Assembly (NCBI RefSeq): GCF_019973735.1
Contig: NZ_AP024463.1
Span: 1,860,001-1,924,000 of the forward strand
From: Arachnia rubra
GTDB taxonomy: Bacteria > Actinomycetota > Actinomycetes > Propionibacteriales > Propionibacteriaceae
Length of the DNA stretch: 64,000 nt
Reading direction: 5' to 3'
The notes under the pieces were generated by a model. That model ran no database searches and was not told the DNA's origin. It saw only the letters and a program-made list of their open reading frames with translations. Shown one piece after another: positions 27,134-35,763 of the stretch (position 1 is its first letter; each line of letters starts with the position of its first letter). The position numbers and the translations under genes were made by a program.

Positions 27134-27637
27134 TCAGTACTGGGGAGGTTCATCGGCGGTGGGACGAACCTCAACGGCTGTGGGGGACAGGACACCGGAA
27201 ACCCAGACCGGGGTTCCCGCGGGGATCGGCAGTTCAGCCCGCGCCGCACGCTTGTGGGTGCCGATCCGGATTTCACCAAAACCACCTTCCGGAATGTCCG
27301 TGATGACGCGGGCCTCCGCCCCGACCAAGTGGTCGCTGCGAAGCGCCTGCCCGGTTTCCGCGCGTTTCAACCAGCGGGTGAGGGCCACCGCTCCCCAACC
27401 GGCCAGGCTTCCTGCGACCAGACCGACCAGGGAGGCCAGCCACACGCTGTCCGTGAATTCATGAACGGCCACCCCGCCGAACCCGAAGGCCCCGACGAAA
27501 GCAGCGATGACCGAGGTGGAGAAAACCTCGGAATCCAGACCGTCGAAGTGAAGGGCGGAATCCAGCAGATCCCCCAGGATCAGGGACACCAACAGGACCA
27601 TGACCCCTGCGATCCCGAGGATCAGGAAAACGCTCAC
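27134..27637 (-). CDS. NfeD-like membrane protein partnered with flotillin
   Basis: A 167-residue protein with about three N-terminal membrane helices (FLILGIAGVMVLLVSLILG and two more near residues 40-85) and a C-terminal OB-fold (LVGAEARVITDIPEGGFGEI through VEVRP). This is the short YuaF-type NfeD, which acts with the adjacent flotillin. Start: GTG at 27637, preceded by AGGAAGGG; longer readings upstream lack conserved residues. Same operon as the flotillin gene. Confidence 0.85.
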   Translation of the reverse strand: MSVFLILGIAGVMVLLVSLILGDLLDSALHFDGLDSEVFSTSVIAAFVGAFGFGGVAVHEFTDSVWLASLVGLVAGSLAGWGAVALTRWLKRAETGQALRSDHLVGAEARVITDIPEGGFGEIRIGTHKRAARAELPIPAGTPVWVSGVLSPTAVEVRPTADEPPQY

Positions 27638-27940
27638 CGTTGTCCCTTCCTGTTTTGTCCAGCGACCCAAATTTACCAAATCAGGGGTGCAGGCCAGAGT
27701 GCGTGCCACCCCGGGGCAGAGCGGGTGAAAAACGGCCGACCTCCCCGTCCGAATGGTTTTCCCACACCCCGAGGTTCCCGTGTACCAGCCAGACCGGCCT
27801 AAAGGACCCCTGCCAGCGGGGCCTCCCCCGCGCAGGCGGATCGGGTCTGGTGGCGCGGTCGCGAGAATCACCGTCTTCCCAAACATCTTCCAGGCAAATC
27901 GCCGATCCCGAGGGCTCGCAAGAAGAACCAGGGATGGCGC
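27638..27940. other. Intergenic region between the NfeD gene and the helicase gene
   Basis: No coding frame with family features. It presumably holds the nfeD-flotillin promoter on the minus strand. Several short GC-rich inverted repeats around 27800-27840 could end the helicase transcript, but none is a clean terminator. Confidence 0.4.
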
Positions 27941-30499
27941 TCATTCCCAGTGCAGACGAATCGCCGAGGTGAGCCGCCACGGGTCGATGTCGCGCACCGC
28001 TCGCGTGATGCCCTCACCCTCGGGGCTGCGGGCGTACCGGACCTCCCCCTCCCCCACCCATCGCCGCCAGGCGAGCAGATAGGCGTCGGCCCGGTCCCTG
28101 TTGGAGGCGAGCACGCTCGGGACCGGATGCCAGGTTTCCAGAACGGTTTCCCGCCCGATCAGGCCGAGTCTCAACACGTCCCGGAGCCGGGGCGGGTCGG
28201 CGGTGAGGCGGGAGATCAGGTATCGGGGTCGGGAAACGGGTTGCAACGCTTCGTCCAGCGCCTCCGCAAACCCGGCCGATTCCTCCGCGGGCACCCCGGA
28301 CAGCCGGCAGCGCAGTTCCTGTCCTCTGATCTCCACCGCGACCGCCCCGGCTCCCGCACTGACCAGCCCGCGCGCCTGGAGGGCATCGGCAACCGCCCTG
28401 GCCACCCTGCCAACACCGACGTTCGCCGCCAGCCCGGTGAGCCTGCGTCCCGCCCGGATCACCCGGATCAGCAGATCCACTCCCGTCAACACCAGTGCGG
28501 CGGCCGCCCACCAGGACAGCCCCAGCACCGCCAGCACCAGGGCCGCGCCCAGCGCCCAGGGCCACAGCACGGGCCCCAGCCTCCGGGGCGCCGCCTCCCC
28601 GAAGCCGCTTCCGGTCAACGGTTCCTTCGCCCTGGAACTCACCCGCACCACCGACACCTCCCGGCCGGTCCTGATCCGCGGGTCGTTCCATTGCTCCGTA
28701 ACCCGGTCGCGTTCCCGGGAACGCCGGGCCGCAAGAACGTTGGCGGCCTCGATCCCGTCCGATTCCGGAGTCCGGAACTCGCTGAACCCATCGGCCAGGT
28801 GCGCCACCCCGTCCACCAGATCGCCCTGCTCGTCCGGGGCGAGGTAACCACGGTGCTTGCGCACGAGACGACGCCAATCCGCGTCCCCCATCACCCCGTC
28901 GGCGACGCAGGCCACCGACCAGTTGATCGCGACCTTAGCCGGATTCTCCGGATCGCGTCGTAGGCTGCGCCCGCGAAGCTGAACCACGGCACCGGGCGTG
29001 GTTGCGCTGGTCAGGTCCACCAAGCAGTTGACGCCCGGGGCGTCCCATCCCTCCCCCAGCAGCCCACGGGTGCCGATCAGGAGCCTGGTGCCACCCATCT
29101 GGAAGAAATCGGTAACCACCGGCACCCACTGGCGGACATTCCAGCCGAGAACCCGCACCAACCCCTCCTCCTCCGCGGTATCCAAGGAGTGCCCGGGAAG
29201 CCGATCCGCGGCGAAGTCCATCAGCGCCCGGGAGCTCGACGGGGTTCCCGCGACAACCCCAGCGGTGACGAGCAACGGTTCGAGGCGCTGCCCGACCGGG
29301 TTCTCGGCCAAGGCCTTCAGGGTCTGCCAGGCCGATCCCGAATCCGCGGTCACCACGTCGCGCAGACCGTGTGGCAGCGCGGCCGCCCGCTCGAAATCGC
29401 ACACCACCAGGGCGCGCAGGTCAGCGCCGAGGTTCTCCTCCTCCAGAGCCACTATCTCGGCCGCGGCGAGGGCCTTGGATGCGCTGCGGGCCAGTACCCG
29501 GTCCATGGTGGAGGCGGCCGCGCTGATGCCTCGCCGGGTCCAGCGGTAACCGATGGAGGGAAGAACCTCCCGGACCTCCAGGATCAGGGCGTGGTCCCGC
29601 GGGTCGGGGCTGTCGACCAGCGGAAGGAGCCACTGGTTCAGTACCGCCACCCAGTCCTCGATCCCGGGATCGCGTCGGTGACGCTCGCCGAACGCAACTC
29701 CGATGGGTGGTTCGGCGTAACCCGCGTGGGCGAGGCGCAGCAGGGCATCGGTCAGGCGTTCATCCGTGGCCGCGAGTTCCTCCCAGGAAACGTTGGCCTG
29801 CAGGTTCGCCACCGCCTCGAAGAATGGAACGCTCGCCCTGTCCGGGGCGCTGAGATGGGTGAGCAGTTCCTGGACCCTCCCCTGCTGCTCTCCCAGCCAG
29901 TCGCGTTCAGCGGCAGTGGGGTTCGTCAGCCAGCCGAGTTCCTGATAAGGGACCAGGTCCCCGGCCGCCACCACTTGGGGAATGTTCGCGGAATACGTGA
30001 TCTCACCGAAGAGTTCGTTCTCCAAGGTGGCCTCCGCTCCGGTCAGGGCGGTTGCCGGGGTGGCCGTGAGACCCAGCACGACGGCGTCGGGCAACAGTCC
30101 GAGCACCTCGGCCAGCAGCCGGCCCCACGTCCGGAGCAGGTGATGGCATTCGTCCAGGACGATCATCAGGTTCTCCGTGGCTGCGAGCTCGGCCACCAAG
30201 GCTCTTCCGTTCGGGTGCAGACGAGCCAGCTGCGTGCTCCCACCGGGGTCGTCCCCGAAATTGGCAAGTGCTTGATAGGTCAGGCAGCGAACCTCCGGCG
30301 CAGCGGCCTGCCACTGGCCGCGAATGGCGATGTTCGGGCTGAAAATCACACCGGTGCGTCCTGACTCGCGGATCGCCCGCACACCGACCATGGTCTTGCC
30401 GGCGCCCGGTGGCAGGACGATCCAACCCCTGGAAACCCCCGCCGAGATGCTCCGACGCCAAGCGTCGAGAGCCTCCCGCTGGTGCAATCTCAAAGGCAT
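27941..30499 (-). CDS. Superfamily 2 helicase (DEAD/DEAH-like) with an internal transmembrane hairpin
   Basis: An 852-residue protein. N-terminal motor: Walker A LPPGAGKTMVG, motif II IVLDECHHL, motif III GLTATPA; second motor half: LLGEGWDAPGVNCLVDL (motif V) and VVQLRGRSLRRDP (motif VI, QxxGRxxR). All catalytic motifs look intact, so it should be an active ATPase of the Res-subunit type. Unusually, residues of about 640-683 form two hydrophobic helices (WALGAALVLAVLGLSWWAAA, then ALVLTGVDLLIRVI), followed by a 166-residue soluble C-terminal region ending in IDPWRLTSAIRLHWE. Start ATG at 30499. Function unknown; no nuclease or methylase partner is adjacent, although the upstream neighbour is an MFS gene and the downstream one NfeD/flotillin. 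Confidence 0.82.
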   Translation of the reverse strand: MPLRLHQREALDAWRRSISAGVSRGWIVLPPGAGKTMVGVRAIRESGRTGVIFSPNIAIRGQWQAAAPEVRCLTYQALANFGDDPGGSTQLARLHPNGRALVAELAATENLMIVLDECHHLLRTWGRLLAEVLGLLPDAVVLGLTATPATALTGAEATLENELFGEITYSANIPQVVAAGDLVPYQELGWLTNPTAAERDWLGEQQGRVQELLTHLSAPDRASVPFFEAVANLQANVSWEELAATDERLTDALLRLAHAGYAEPPIGVAFGERHRRDPGIEDWVAVLNQWLLPLVDSPDPRDHALILEVREVLPSIGYRWTRRGISAAASTMDRVLARSASKALAAAEIVALEEENLGADLRALVVCDFERAAALPHGLRDVVTADSGSAWQTLKALAENPVGQRLEPLLVTAGVVAGTPSSSRALMDFAADRLPGHSLDTAEEEGLVRVLGWNVRQWVPVVTDFFQMGGTRLLIGTRGLLGEGWDAPGVNCLVDLTSATTPGAVVQLRGRSLRRDPENPAKVAINWSVACVADGVMGDADWRRLVRKHRGYLAPDEQGDLVDGVAHLADGFSEFRTPESDGIEAANVLAARRSRERDRVTEQWNDPRIRTGREVSVVRVSSRAKEPLTGSGFGEAAPRRLGPVLWPWALGAALVLAVLGLSWWAAAALVLTGVDLLIRVIRAGRRLTGLAANVGVGRVARAVADALQARGLVSAGAGAVAVEIRGQELRCRLSGVPAEESAGFAEALDEALQPVSRPRYLISRLTADPPRLRDVLRLGLIGRETVLETWHPVPSVLASNRDRADAYLLAWRRWVGEGEVRYARSPEGEGITRAVRDIDPWRLTSAIRLHWE

Positions 30500-30559
30500 C
30501 AAGGTTCCGGAACGCTCTCTACGCGCCCGTCGGTGCACTGCTTCCAGGCCCGGCCCATG

Positions 30560-31888
30560 TCAATCGATCCCGGCGTCGCGTTTCTCGGGAAGCAGGAAAG
30601 CGGCGCCCGCGGCCAGCGCGAAGGAAACCGCGAAGACCGCGAAGGTGGTCACGATGCCTCCGCCGCCCATCAGCACCGGGACGAGCAGAGGTGCGATTAT
30701 CGACGCGAGCCTGCCCACCCCGGCCGCCGCCCCGGTACCGGTGCCGCGCAGCGATGTCGGATACAGTTCGGGGCCGATGGCGTACAGCGCACCCCACGCA
30801 CCCAGGTTGAAAAACGACAGGGCACATCCGGCTGCGATGATCGTGCCCTCCGTTCCCGCGACCGCGAAACCCAGCGCGGAAAGGGCCGATCCGGCGAGGA
30901 ACAGCGCCAGGGTCAGGCGGCGGCCGATGACCTCGATCAACCAGGCCGCCACGGCATATCCGGGAAGTTGGGCCAAGGTGATGATCAGGGTGAACTCGAA
31001 GGACTTGACCAGGGTAAAACCCTGCTTCACCAGCAGCGATGGAATCCAGATGAAGGCCCCGTAGTAGGACAGGTTGATGCAGAACCACACCAGCCAGAAC
31101 GCCAGGGTGCGGCGCCTCAGCTGCTTGGAGAACAGAGTGAGCCCGGTCGTCTCGATCGTCTCTCCCCGGTGTTTCGCGGCCTGCTCGGCGGTGTCGATCG
31201 TGGGGCCGTCGTAGGAGGTTTTCGCCGACTTCTCGAAACGCCCGACCGTCGCCTCGGCCTGCTCATAGCGTCCTGCGGTCTCCAGGTATCGCACGGATTC
31301 GGGGGTGCCGAGCCGGATCAGCAGCGCCCACAGGGCTGGCACGGCACCCAGTGCCAGGGCCCAGCGCCATCCCTGTTCGGAGCCGGCCACCACGAAGTAC
31401 CCGATGATCGCCGACAGGATCCAGCCCACGGCCCAGAACGCCTCCAGCCAGATCACCACGCGGCCCCGGATTCGCCGGGGGGCGAATTCCGAGATCAGGG
31501 TGGAGGCCACCGGGAGTTCGGCGCCGAGCCCCAGACCCACCACGAAACGCAGCAGCAGCAGGACGGCCACCGAGGACACAACGGCCGTGGCCCCGGTCGC
31601 CAGCCCGTAGACCAGGAGTGTGAGCGCGAACACGGAACGACGACCGATCTTGTCGGCGAGCAACCCGCCGAATGTGGCGCCCAGGGCCATGCCGACGAAT
31701 CCGATCGAGACGACCCACGATTTGGTGGCGTCATCCAGTCCCCACTGCTGCCCGAGCGCGACGATGACGAAGGAGATCAGGCCCACATCCATCGCGTCCA
31801 GGGCCCATCCGACCCCCGAAGCGCCCAGTAATTTGCCGTGTTCGCGCGTCATGGGCAGTCGTTCCAGGCGTTCTGTCCTGGTCAGCAT
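30560..31888 (-). CDS. MFS transporter (metabolite:H+ symporter type)
   Basis: A 442-residue permease with about twelve membrane helices in two halves. Family loops are present: GGLLADKIGRRSVFALTL between helices 2 and 3, PRRIRGRVVIW, and the second-half LIEVIGRRLTLALFLAG, with PESVRYLETAGRYEQAE after helix 6, as in the sugar-porter and aromatic-acid/niacin-type branches. Start: ATG at 31888 with GGAGG upstream. It follows ilvC on the same strand, but a strong hairpin separates them. Substrate not assigned. Confidence 0.88.
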   Translation of the reverse strand: MLTRTERLERLPMTREHGKLLGASGVGWALDAMDVGLISFVIVALGQQWGLDDATKSWVVSIGFVGMALGATFGGLLADKIGRRSVFALTLLVYGLATGATAVVSSVAVLLLLRFVVGLGLGAELPVASTLISEFAPRRIRGRVVIWLEAFWAVGWILSAIIGYFVVAGSEQGWRWALALGAVPALWALLIRLGTPESVRYLETAGRYEQAEATVGRFEKSAKTSYDGPTIDTAEQAAKHRGETIETTGLTLFSKQLRRRTLAFWLVWFCINLSYYGAFIWIPSLLVKQGFTLVKSFEFTLIITLAQLPGYAVAAWLIEVIGRRLTLALFLAGSALSALGFAVAGTEGTIIAAGCALSFFNLGAWGALYAIGPELYPTSLRGTGTGAAAGVGRLASIIAPLLVPVLMGGGGIVTTFAVFAVSFALAAGAAFLLPEKRDAGID

Positions 31889-31912
31889 TTCAGTTTTTTC
31901 CTCCGGATCTAA

Positions 31913-31950
31913 ACAACGGGTGCCCGCCGACGACAACGGGCACCCGTTGT
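31913..31950 (-). terminator. Terminator after ilvC
   Basis: Arms ACAACGGGTGCCCG (31913-31926) and its complement (31937-31950) form a 14-bp stem with a 10-base loop, followed on the minus strand by TTTAG. It lies 11 bases past the ilvC stop. Confidence 0.75.
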
Positions 31951-31961
31951 CGGCGTTGGGA

Positions 31962-32993
31962 TCAGCGAGCGGCCGTGCCCTCCACGTAGTCATCGGTGCC
32001 GTGGTCCTTGACCCAGCTCATGAGCCTGCGCAGCTCACGGCCGGTGGCCTCGATCGGGTGGGCCTCACCCTTGGCGCGCAGCTCCTTGAACTCGGGGGCC
32101 CCGGCCTCCTGGTCGTCGATGAAGCGCTTGGCAAAGGCTCCCGATCGGATGTCAGCGAGCACCGCTTTCATGCTGTCCTTGACATGGGAGTCGATGATGC
32201 GGGGCCCGGAGACGTAGTCACCGAACTCGGCGGTGTCAGAGATGCTCCAGCGCTGCTTGGCGATACCACCCTCGTACATGAGGTCAACGATCAGCTTCAT
32301 CTCGTGCAGGCACTCGAAGTAGGCCACCTCAGGCTGGTAGCCGGCCTCGACGAGAGTCTCGAAACCCGACTGGATGAGGGCTGAGACACCACCGCAGAGC
32401 ACAGCTTGCTCGCCGAACAGGTCGGTTTCCGTCTCCTCGGTGAAGGTCGTCTTGATCCCACCTGCACGCAAGGCACCGATGGCCTTCGCGTAGGAAAGCG
32501 CCAGGGGCCAGGCATTCCCTGTGGCATCCACCTCGACAGCAATGATGGCCGGCACTCCCTTGCCCTCGGAGTACTCGCGGCGCACCAAGTGTCCTGGCCC
32601 TTTGGGGGCCACCATGCAGACGTCGACACCCTCTGGCGCCTCGATGTAGCCGAAACGGATGTTGAAACCGTGCGCGAAGAACAGGGCATCGCCGGGAACC
32701 AGGTGGGAAGCGATCTCTTCTGCGTAGAGTTTGCGCTGCACCTGGTCTGGGGCGAGGAGCATAACAAGGTTGGCCTCCTCGACGGCCTCCGCGACGGGAA
32801 GAACACGCAGCCCCTCTGCCTCGGCCTTCGCGATGGACTTGGAACCAGGGCGCAGGCCGACGCGGACATCGACCCCGGAATCACGCAGGCTCAATGCATG
32901 CGCATGTCCCTGGGAGCCATAGCCGATCACGGCGACGCTTCGGTCCTGGATGACAGACAGGTCGGCATCTGAGTCGTAGAACATCTCAGCCAT
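31962..32993 (-). CDS. ilvC: Ketol-acid reductoisomerase
   Basis: A 343-residue class I enzyme that isomerises and reduces acetolactate (or acetohydroxybutyrate) with NADPH and Mg2+. [16 protein letters not shown] (dinucleotide site), [24 protein letters not shown] and [13 protein letters not shown] with the C-terminal knotted domain are seen. Start ATG at 32993. It is third in ilvBNC, 28 bases after ilvN, as in Corynebacterium and relatives. Expression should depend on the ilvB attenuator upstream. Confidence 0.97.
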   Translation of the reverse strand: MAEMFYDSDADLSVIQDRSVAVIGYGSQGHAHALSLRDSGVDVRVGLRPGSKSIAKAEAEGLRVLPVAEAVEEANLVMLLAPDQVQRKLYAEEIASHLVPGDALFFAHGFNIRFGYIEAPEGVDVCMVAPKGPGHLVRREYSEGKGVPAIIAVEVDATGNAWPLALSYAKAIGALRAGGIKTTFTEETETDLFGEQAVLCGGVSALIQSGFETLVEAGYQPEVAYFECLHEMKLIVDLMYEGGIAKQRWSISDTAEFGDYVSGPRIIDSHVKDSMKAVLADIRSGAFAKRFIDDQEAGAPEFKELRAKGEAHPIEATGRELRRLMSWVKDHGTDDYVEGTAAR

Positions 32994-33021
32994 TTTCTGT
33001 TTCCTCACTCTTTCTGGTGAA

Positions 33022-33528
33022 TTATTTGGATTTGTGGTCGGCAAGGGTCCTGACACCGCGGCCCAAGGCCACCTGCCCGGACTGCACGAGTTCCTGAATG
33101 CCGTGTGGGGAAAGCATCTCCAGTAAGGCGGCAAGTTTCTCGGAGCTTCCGGTGGCCTCGATTGTCACGGACTCAGGGCTGACATCCACGGCCTTCCCCC
33201 GGAACAGATTCACCACGTCGATGACCTGGCTGCGCGTATGCACATCGGCACGGACCTTAACAAGCACCATCTCACGGCACACCGTGTTCGGCCCGAGCTC
33301 CAGGACCTTCCGGACCTCGATCAGCTTGTTGAGTTGCTTGACTATCTGTTCCAGGGCGGAGTCATCCTCAACTGACGCCACCACCGTCATCCGGGAGATC
33401 TCCGGACGTTCAGTCGGCCCGACGGCCAGCGAGTCGATGTTGAAACCGCGGCGGGAGAAGAGCGCTGCGATCCGGGTAAGGACACCTGGCTTGTTGGAGA
33501 CCAGGACTCCAAGGGTGTGCGTGCTCAC
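33022..33528 (-). CDS. ilvN: Acetolactate synthase regulatory subunit
   Basis: A 168-residue small subunit that confers valine feedback and raises catalytic activity. The N-terminal ACT domain reads [20 protein letters not shown] with [16 protein letters not shown]; the C-terminal ALS-type domain follows. The start is GTG at 33528, overlapping the ilvB stop (GTGA), which ensures stoichiometric synthesis with IlvB. Confidence 0.97.
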   Translation of the reverse strand: MSTHTLGVLVSNKPGVLTRIAALFSRRGFNIDSLAVGPTERPEISRMTVVASVEDDSALEQIVKQLNKLIEVRKVLELGPNTVCREMVLVKVRADVHTRSQVIDVVNLFRGKAVDVSPESVTIEATGSSEKLAALLEMLSPHGIQELVQSGQVALGRGVRTLADHKSK

Positions 33529-35261
33529 AGTTCTTCCTCTTCCCACACTGGGGCCATGTTACGGGCCACCTGGATTTCATCGTTGCTGACCCCTGCCGCC
33601 ACCATTGGCCACACCATGGCGTCCTTGTGGACGGCGAACTCCACCACGACGGGGCGGTCGTTGATTTCCAGGGCCTTGGCGATGCATTCGTCCATCTCGG
33701 TCTCATTGGTCGCACGTAGCCCGGCACATCCCATCGCCTCGGCCAGCATCGGGAAGTTCGGGAGGTGCTCGGTGTTGAGGTCGGTGTTGGAGTAACGGGA
33801 GTCGTAGAAAAGCGTCTGCCACTGCCGGACCATGCCTAGGGTGTGGTTGTTGATGACCGCGATCTTGATGGGTATCCGGTTGAGGGCACAGGTGACCAGT
33901 TCCTGATTGGTCATCTGGAAACAGCCGTCGCCGTCGATGCCCCACACCACTTTGTCGGGCTGCGCGACCTGGGCGCCCATGGCCGCGGGCACACAGAATC
34001 CCATGGTTCCCGCACCCCCGGAGGTGAGCCATTTCATGGGCTGTTCATGGGGAAGGAAATGGGCAGACCACATTTGATGCTGACCGACCCCTGTGACGTA
34101 GATGCTGTCAGCCGGGCTGAGTTGTCCGATGCGCTGGACGACCTCCTGCGGAGACAGTTCACCGTCTGGCGCCTCCTCCCAGCAAGGCTGGTAGCGCTCC
34201 TTGACCTTCTCCAGCGTTTGCACCCAGGCGGCATCGTCGGGGACGCGATCGATTTCATCAGCCAGCAGGGCGAGCGTCTGGCGGCAATCGCCCACGATGG
34301 GGACATCCACCGTCCGGTTCTTGCCGATCTCGGCGGGGTCGATATCGGCGTGGATGACTTTCGCGCCAGGCGCGAAGGAGTCCAGTTTGCCTGTGACCCG
34401 GTCGTCAAAGCGGGTGCCGACGGCAATGATCAGGTCTGAACGCTGCAGTGCACCCACCGCAGCGACGGTCCCATGCATCCCCGGCATCCCCATGTGCAGA
34501 GGATGGGAATCCGGGAGGGCACCACGAGCCATCAGCGTGGTGACGACGGGGATCTGGGTCTTGTCCACCAGGGCAGCAAGTTCCTTGAAGGCCTCGGCCC
34601 TGACAACCCCGCCACCGACGTACAGGACAGGCCGCTTCGACTGGGAAATCAGTTTCGCAGCAGCCCGGATCTGGCGGATGTGTGGCTTGACGGTGGGTTT
34701 GTACCCCGGCAGGTCGAGCGCCTCAGGCCAGTGGAATGGGGCTTTGGCTGCGAGTGCGTCCTTTGCGATATCGACCAGCACGGGACCGGGACGTCCCGTG
34801 GAGGCGATGTGAAAGGCCTCTTTGATGGCCAGTGGAATGTCTTTTGTGTGCTTTATCAGGAAGCTGTGTTTCGTGATGGGCATCACGATTCCGCGGATAT
34901 CGGCCTCCTGGAAAGCGTCAGTGCCGATGGCCGTGGAGTTCACCTGACCGGTGATGGCCACGAGTGGCGTGGAGTCCATGTAGGCGTTACCGATCGCAGT
35001 CACAAGATTCGTCGCCCCCGGGCCGGAGGTGGCGAGGCAGACCCCAACCTTCCCGCTCGCGATGGCGTAGCCTTCAGCGGCATGCCCGCCGCCTTGTTCG
35101 TGGCGCACCAGGATGTGCTGGATCTTCGAGTTGAACAGCGGGTCGTATGCGGGCAGGATCGCCCCGCCGGGGATACCGAAGGCTACCTCCACCCCGACGC
35201 GCTCGAGAGACTCGACGAGCGCTTGCGCACCCGTCAGCAACTGGCCGTCTGCCCTGGACAT
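33525..35261 (-). CDS. ilvB: Acetolactate synthase catalytic subunit
   Basis: A 578-residue thiamine-diphosphate enzyme that condenses pyruvate to acetolactate, or pyruvate and 2-ketobutyrate to acetohydroxybutyrate. Present: [33 protein letters not shown] (catalytic Glu), [19 protein letters not shown], and the ThDP motif [15 protein letters not shown] with [24 protein letters not shown] precedes the ATG. It is the first gene of ilvBNC and lies behind an attenuator. Confidence 0.97.
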   Translation of the reverse strand: MSRADGQLLTGAQALVESLERVGVEVAFGIPGGAILPAYDPLFNSKIQHILVRHEQGGGHAAEGYAIASGKVGVCLATSGPGATNLVTAIGNAYMDSTPLVAITGQVNSTAIGTDAFQEADIRGIVMPITKHSFLIKHTKDIPLAIKEAFHIASTGRPGPVLVDIAKDALAAKAPFHWPEALDLPGYKPTVKPHIRQIRAAAKLISQSKRPVLYVGGGVVRAEAFKELAALVDKTQIPVVTTLMARGALPDSHPLHMGMPGMHGTVAAVGALQRSDLIIAVGTRFDDRVTGKLDSFAPGAKVIHADIDPAEIGKNRTVDVPIVGDCRQTLALLADEIDRVPDDAAWVQTLEKVKERYQPCWEEAPDGELSPQEVVQRIGQLSPADSIYVTGVGQHQMWSAHFLPHEQPMKWLTSGGAGTMGFCVPAAMGAQVAQPDKVVWGIDGDGCFQMTNQELVTCALNRIPIKIAVINNHTLGMVRQWQTLFYDSRYSNTDLNTEHLPNFPMLAEAMGCAGLRATNETEMDECIAKALEINDRPVVVEFAVHKDAMVWPMVAAGVSNDEIQVARNMAPVWEEEEL

Positions 35262-35302
35262 CGCTCTCCCTTCGGTTGCAGCCCGGAACTGCTTCGTTCA
35301 AC

Positions 35303-35335
35303 AAAAAACCCTCGGTGCCATCGGGCACGCGAGGG
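35303..35335 (-). terminator. Attenuator terminator of ilvBNC
   Basis: On the minus strand CCCTCG and CGAGGG enclose GTGCC-CGAT-GGCAC, giving a long GC-rich stem directly followed by six T (35308-35303). It lies between the leader peptide and ilvB. A competing upstream hairpin, built on TCGAC-TTCTT-GTCGA with flanking AACGT/ACGTT, precedes it. Confidence 0.82.
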
Positions 35336-35363
35336 AACGTCTCGACAAGAAGTCGAAACGTTG

Positions 35364-35393
35364 TCAGACGATTACGAGCTGACTACTGATCAT
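35364..35393 (-). CDS. ilvBNC leader peptide, MISSQLVIV
   Basis: A nine-codon frame ending in TGA in which five of the eight residues after Met are branched-chain (Ile, Leu, Val, Ile, Val), four of them consecutive at the end. It lies just downstream of a good promoter and about 30 bases ahead of the terminator hairpin. This is the layout of a ribosome-mediated attenuator: stalling at the Ile/Leu/Val codons when charged tRNAs are scarce would free the antiterminator. No Shine-Dalgarno is seen, so it may be translated from a leaderless or nearly leaderless transcript. Attenuators upstream of ilvB are known in other actinobacteria. Confidence 0.75.
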   Translation of the reverse strand: MISSQLVIV

Positions 35394-35400
35394 GCATCCA

Positions 35401-35429
35401 AGGATTGCGGGATGCTGGACTGCTGTCAA
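35401..35429 (-). promoter_or_regulatory. Predicted ilvBNC promoter
   Basis: A perfect TTGACA -35 (35424-35429) and an AATCCT -10 (35401-35406) with a 17-base spacer. Transcription would start only a few bases before the leader-peptide ATG at 35393. Confidence 0.6.
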
Positions 35430-35763
35430 GCTGCGATGCCCACGCGTCCTGAATGCTGAGACCACCCCGCATCTCGAAGTTGACTCCGGACCGGTTAGCT
35501 CCTCAGGGGCAGCCAGGGGAACGCCAGTGCCCAGCTGCCGCCCGTTCCGGCAGCACCCAGGACATCTGAGCACGCGTAAACCCTGAACCTCGAGCACCGC
35601 TAGAGGGTTTCCGGCCCCCTCACAGGATTTAGAGAACCACGTTTTGACTAGGGATTATCCGTCAATGGGACGAATCGCCCAACATTTCTTGCTTGAGACC
35701 TCAGCCATCGGTTTCCTAACGTTCCACACTGCCCCAGTCCAGTTCCATGAGAAAGGGCGAAAG
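35430..35763. other. Upstream region of the SH3/RlpA gene; possible structured 5' leader
   Basis: No gene is supported. On the plus strand the stretch 35480-35620 contains CGGACCGGTTAGCTCCTCAG and AGGGGAAC, which resemble pieces of c-di-AMP (ydaO) riboswitches, elements that in actinobacteria often precede cell-wall enzyme genes. The full consensus was not recognised, so this is only a candidate. Confidence 0.25.

Noticed and set aside
30482..31831. A 449-codon plus-strand frame antisense to the MFS gene
   Set aside because: The composition is rich in Gln, Gly and Arg without domains; the MFS reading on the other strand explains the sequence.
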